45,088 nt of DNA, taken from NCBI GenBank assembly GCA_036403515.1, contig DASWQV010000049.1, positions 1 to 45,088 on the forward strand. Reading direction: 5' to 3'. The translations under genes and the position numbers were made by a program. This document shows positions 44,602 through 45,088 of the stretch, one piece after another (within the stretch, counting starts at the first letter, position 1; every line of letters begins with the position of its first letter). Under the pieces are notes generated by a model. That model was not told the origin of the DNA and did not search any database. It saw only the letters and a list, made by a program, of their open reading frames with translations. This stretch comes from VRUE01 sp036403515. GTDB lineage: Bacteria; Actinomycetota; Thermoleophilia; Solirubrobacterales; 70-9.

Positions 44602-44654
44602 CCCGAACTGCATCAACTTGCTACCTGCCAGATAGCAAGTTGATGCAGTTCGGG
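44602..44654. repeat. Perfect 22-bp inverted repeat between hxlR and aldehyde dehydrogenase
   Basis: Arms 44602-44623 and 44633-44654 are perfect 22-bp complements around a 9-nt loop. The left arm starts on the base after the hxlR stop. Each arm contains TTGATGCA or its complement, the same octamer as in the second hxlR operator. It may both terminate hxlR and act as an operator for the next gene. Confidence 0.65.
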
Positions 44655-44705
44655 AGTTTGGGCGGTAGCGTTGGCTGCTCGGCCAGACAGCTAAGGAGAG
44701 ACGAA

Positions 44706-45088
44706 ATGGCAGCGACCGCAAATCTTCAGGTTCGCGACAAGGTTTTTATTGCTGGCGAGTGGGTCGAGCCCGGGGGCGCTGAGACTCTCGAGGTGATCAA
44801 CTCGACCACCGAGGAGGCGATGGGAACGATCCCCGCCTGCTCGGCGGCGGATGCCGACCGCGCCGTGATCGCGGCTCGCGACGCCTTCGAGTCTTGGTCG
44901 CAAACCTCGCGCGAGGAGCGCGCCGGCTACCTCGCCGCAATCTCCGCCGGGCTCGGCGAGCGAGCCGATGAGATCGCCGCGACGATCTCCCAGGAGCTGG
45001 GCATGCCGCTGACGTTGAGCAAGATGATCCAGGCCGGCCTGCCGATCGCCCAGTTCGGGGCGATGCCGAAGCTGATGGAGGAAGTTCG
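44706..45088 (+). CDS. Aldehyde dehydrogenase, N-terminal part (3' end outside window)
   Basis: 127 codons before the window ends. FIAGEWVEPGGAETLEVINS then EEAMGTIPACSAADADRAVIAARDAFESW and ISQELGMPL are the conserved N-terminal segments of the NAD(P)-dependent aldehyde dehydrogenase superfamily; the catalytic Cys and Glu lie beyond the edge. The ATG is preceded by AAGGAG. Control by the upstream HxlR regulator is inferred from the shared operator octamer. Confidence 0.88.
   Translation, partial: MAATANLQVRDKVFIAGEWVEPGGAETLEVINSTTEEAMGTIPACSAADADRAVIAARDAFESWSQTSREERAGYLAAISAGLGERADEIAATISQELGMPLTLSKMIQAGLPIAQFGAMPKLMEEV

Overview
The window is high-GC, almost fully coding DNA that looks like an actinobacterial chromosome. 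The gene families, frequent GTG/TTG starts, 1-4 bp gene overlaps and apparently leaderless promoters fit a deep-branching lineage such as Thermoleophilia. That placement is inference from style; no rRNA or other phylogenetic marker was aligned. No tRNA, rRNA, CRISPR array or prophage was seen.

Layout. 1-420: the 3' end of an IS481-type transposase and a short gap. 420-3370 (+): a fused SRPBCC-SDR protein overlapping a CrtI/phytoene-dehydrogenase-like oxidoreductase. 3387-4024 (-): a VapBC-type toxin-antitoxin pair. 4089-11255 (-): a complete F1Fo ATP synthase operon in the order I-B-E-F-H-A-G-D-C, with a hairpin in its leader. 11361-16237 (-): envelope polysaccharide genes (DUF354 GT-B-like protein, sugar-1-phosphate transferase, AsnB, WecA/MraY-like transferase). 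16410-18527: glyA and a divergent secreted lysyl-oxidase-like protein. 18589-20189 (-): two MlaE/YrbE permeases with no ATPase or MCE gene beside them. 20265-24327 (-): a translation cluster, rpmE-DUF1385-prfA-prmC-sua5. 24455-27419: a membrane GGDEF protein, then a divergent TetR / alpha-beta hydrolase pair. 27623-32799 (-): DMT transporter, DegT aminotransferase, an epimerase-glycosyltransferase fusion and a polysaccharide deacetylase, which together look like a glycolipid or surface-glycan pathway. 32951-40780 (-): acyl-CoA metabolism (ETF-quinone oxidoreductase, etfA, etfB, two-subunit methylmalonyl-CoA mutase, HAD phosphatase, thiolase). 40905-42341 (+): pepA. 42343-43955 (-): an XRE/nucleotidyltransferase pair, a hotdog thioesterase and an unlisted 52-residue ORF. 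44125-45088 (+): an HxlR regulator and the start of an aldehyde dehydrogenase.

How it fits together. The right half serves beta-oxidation and propionate-type catabolism: thiolase and acyl-CoA steps pass electrons through EtfAB to the quinone pool via ETF-QO, and mutase handles methylmalonyl-CoA. The proton gradient drives the ATP synthase on the left. Two separate glycan clusters serve the envelope.

Most unusual points. (1) An 80-bp palindromic, repeat-containing insert lies in frame inside prmC. (2) An epimerase-glycosyltransferase fusion sits between an aminotransferase and a deacetylase. (3) Two 15-bp palindromes 42 bp apart precede hxlR, and a perfect 22-bp inverted repeat follows it. 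(4) Nested hairpins without U-tracts lie just after several genes. (5) A TAGACT/TATANT hexamer recurs 6-10 nt before start codons. (6) An ETF-QO lacks the fourth expected cluster cysteine. (7) An alpha/beta hydrolase lacks the usual catalytic histidine.
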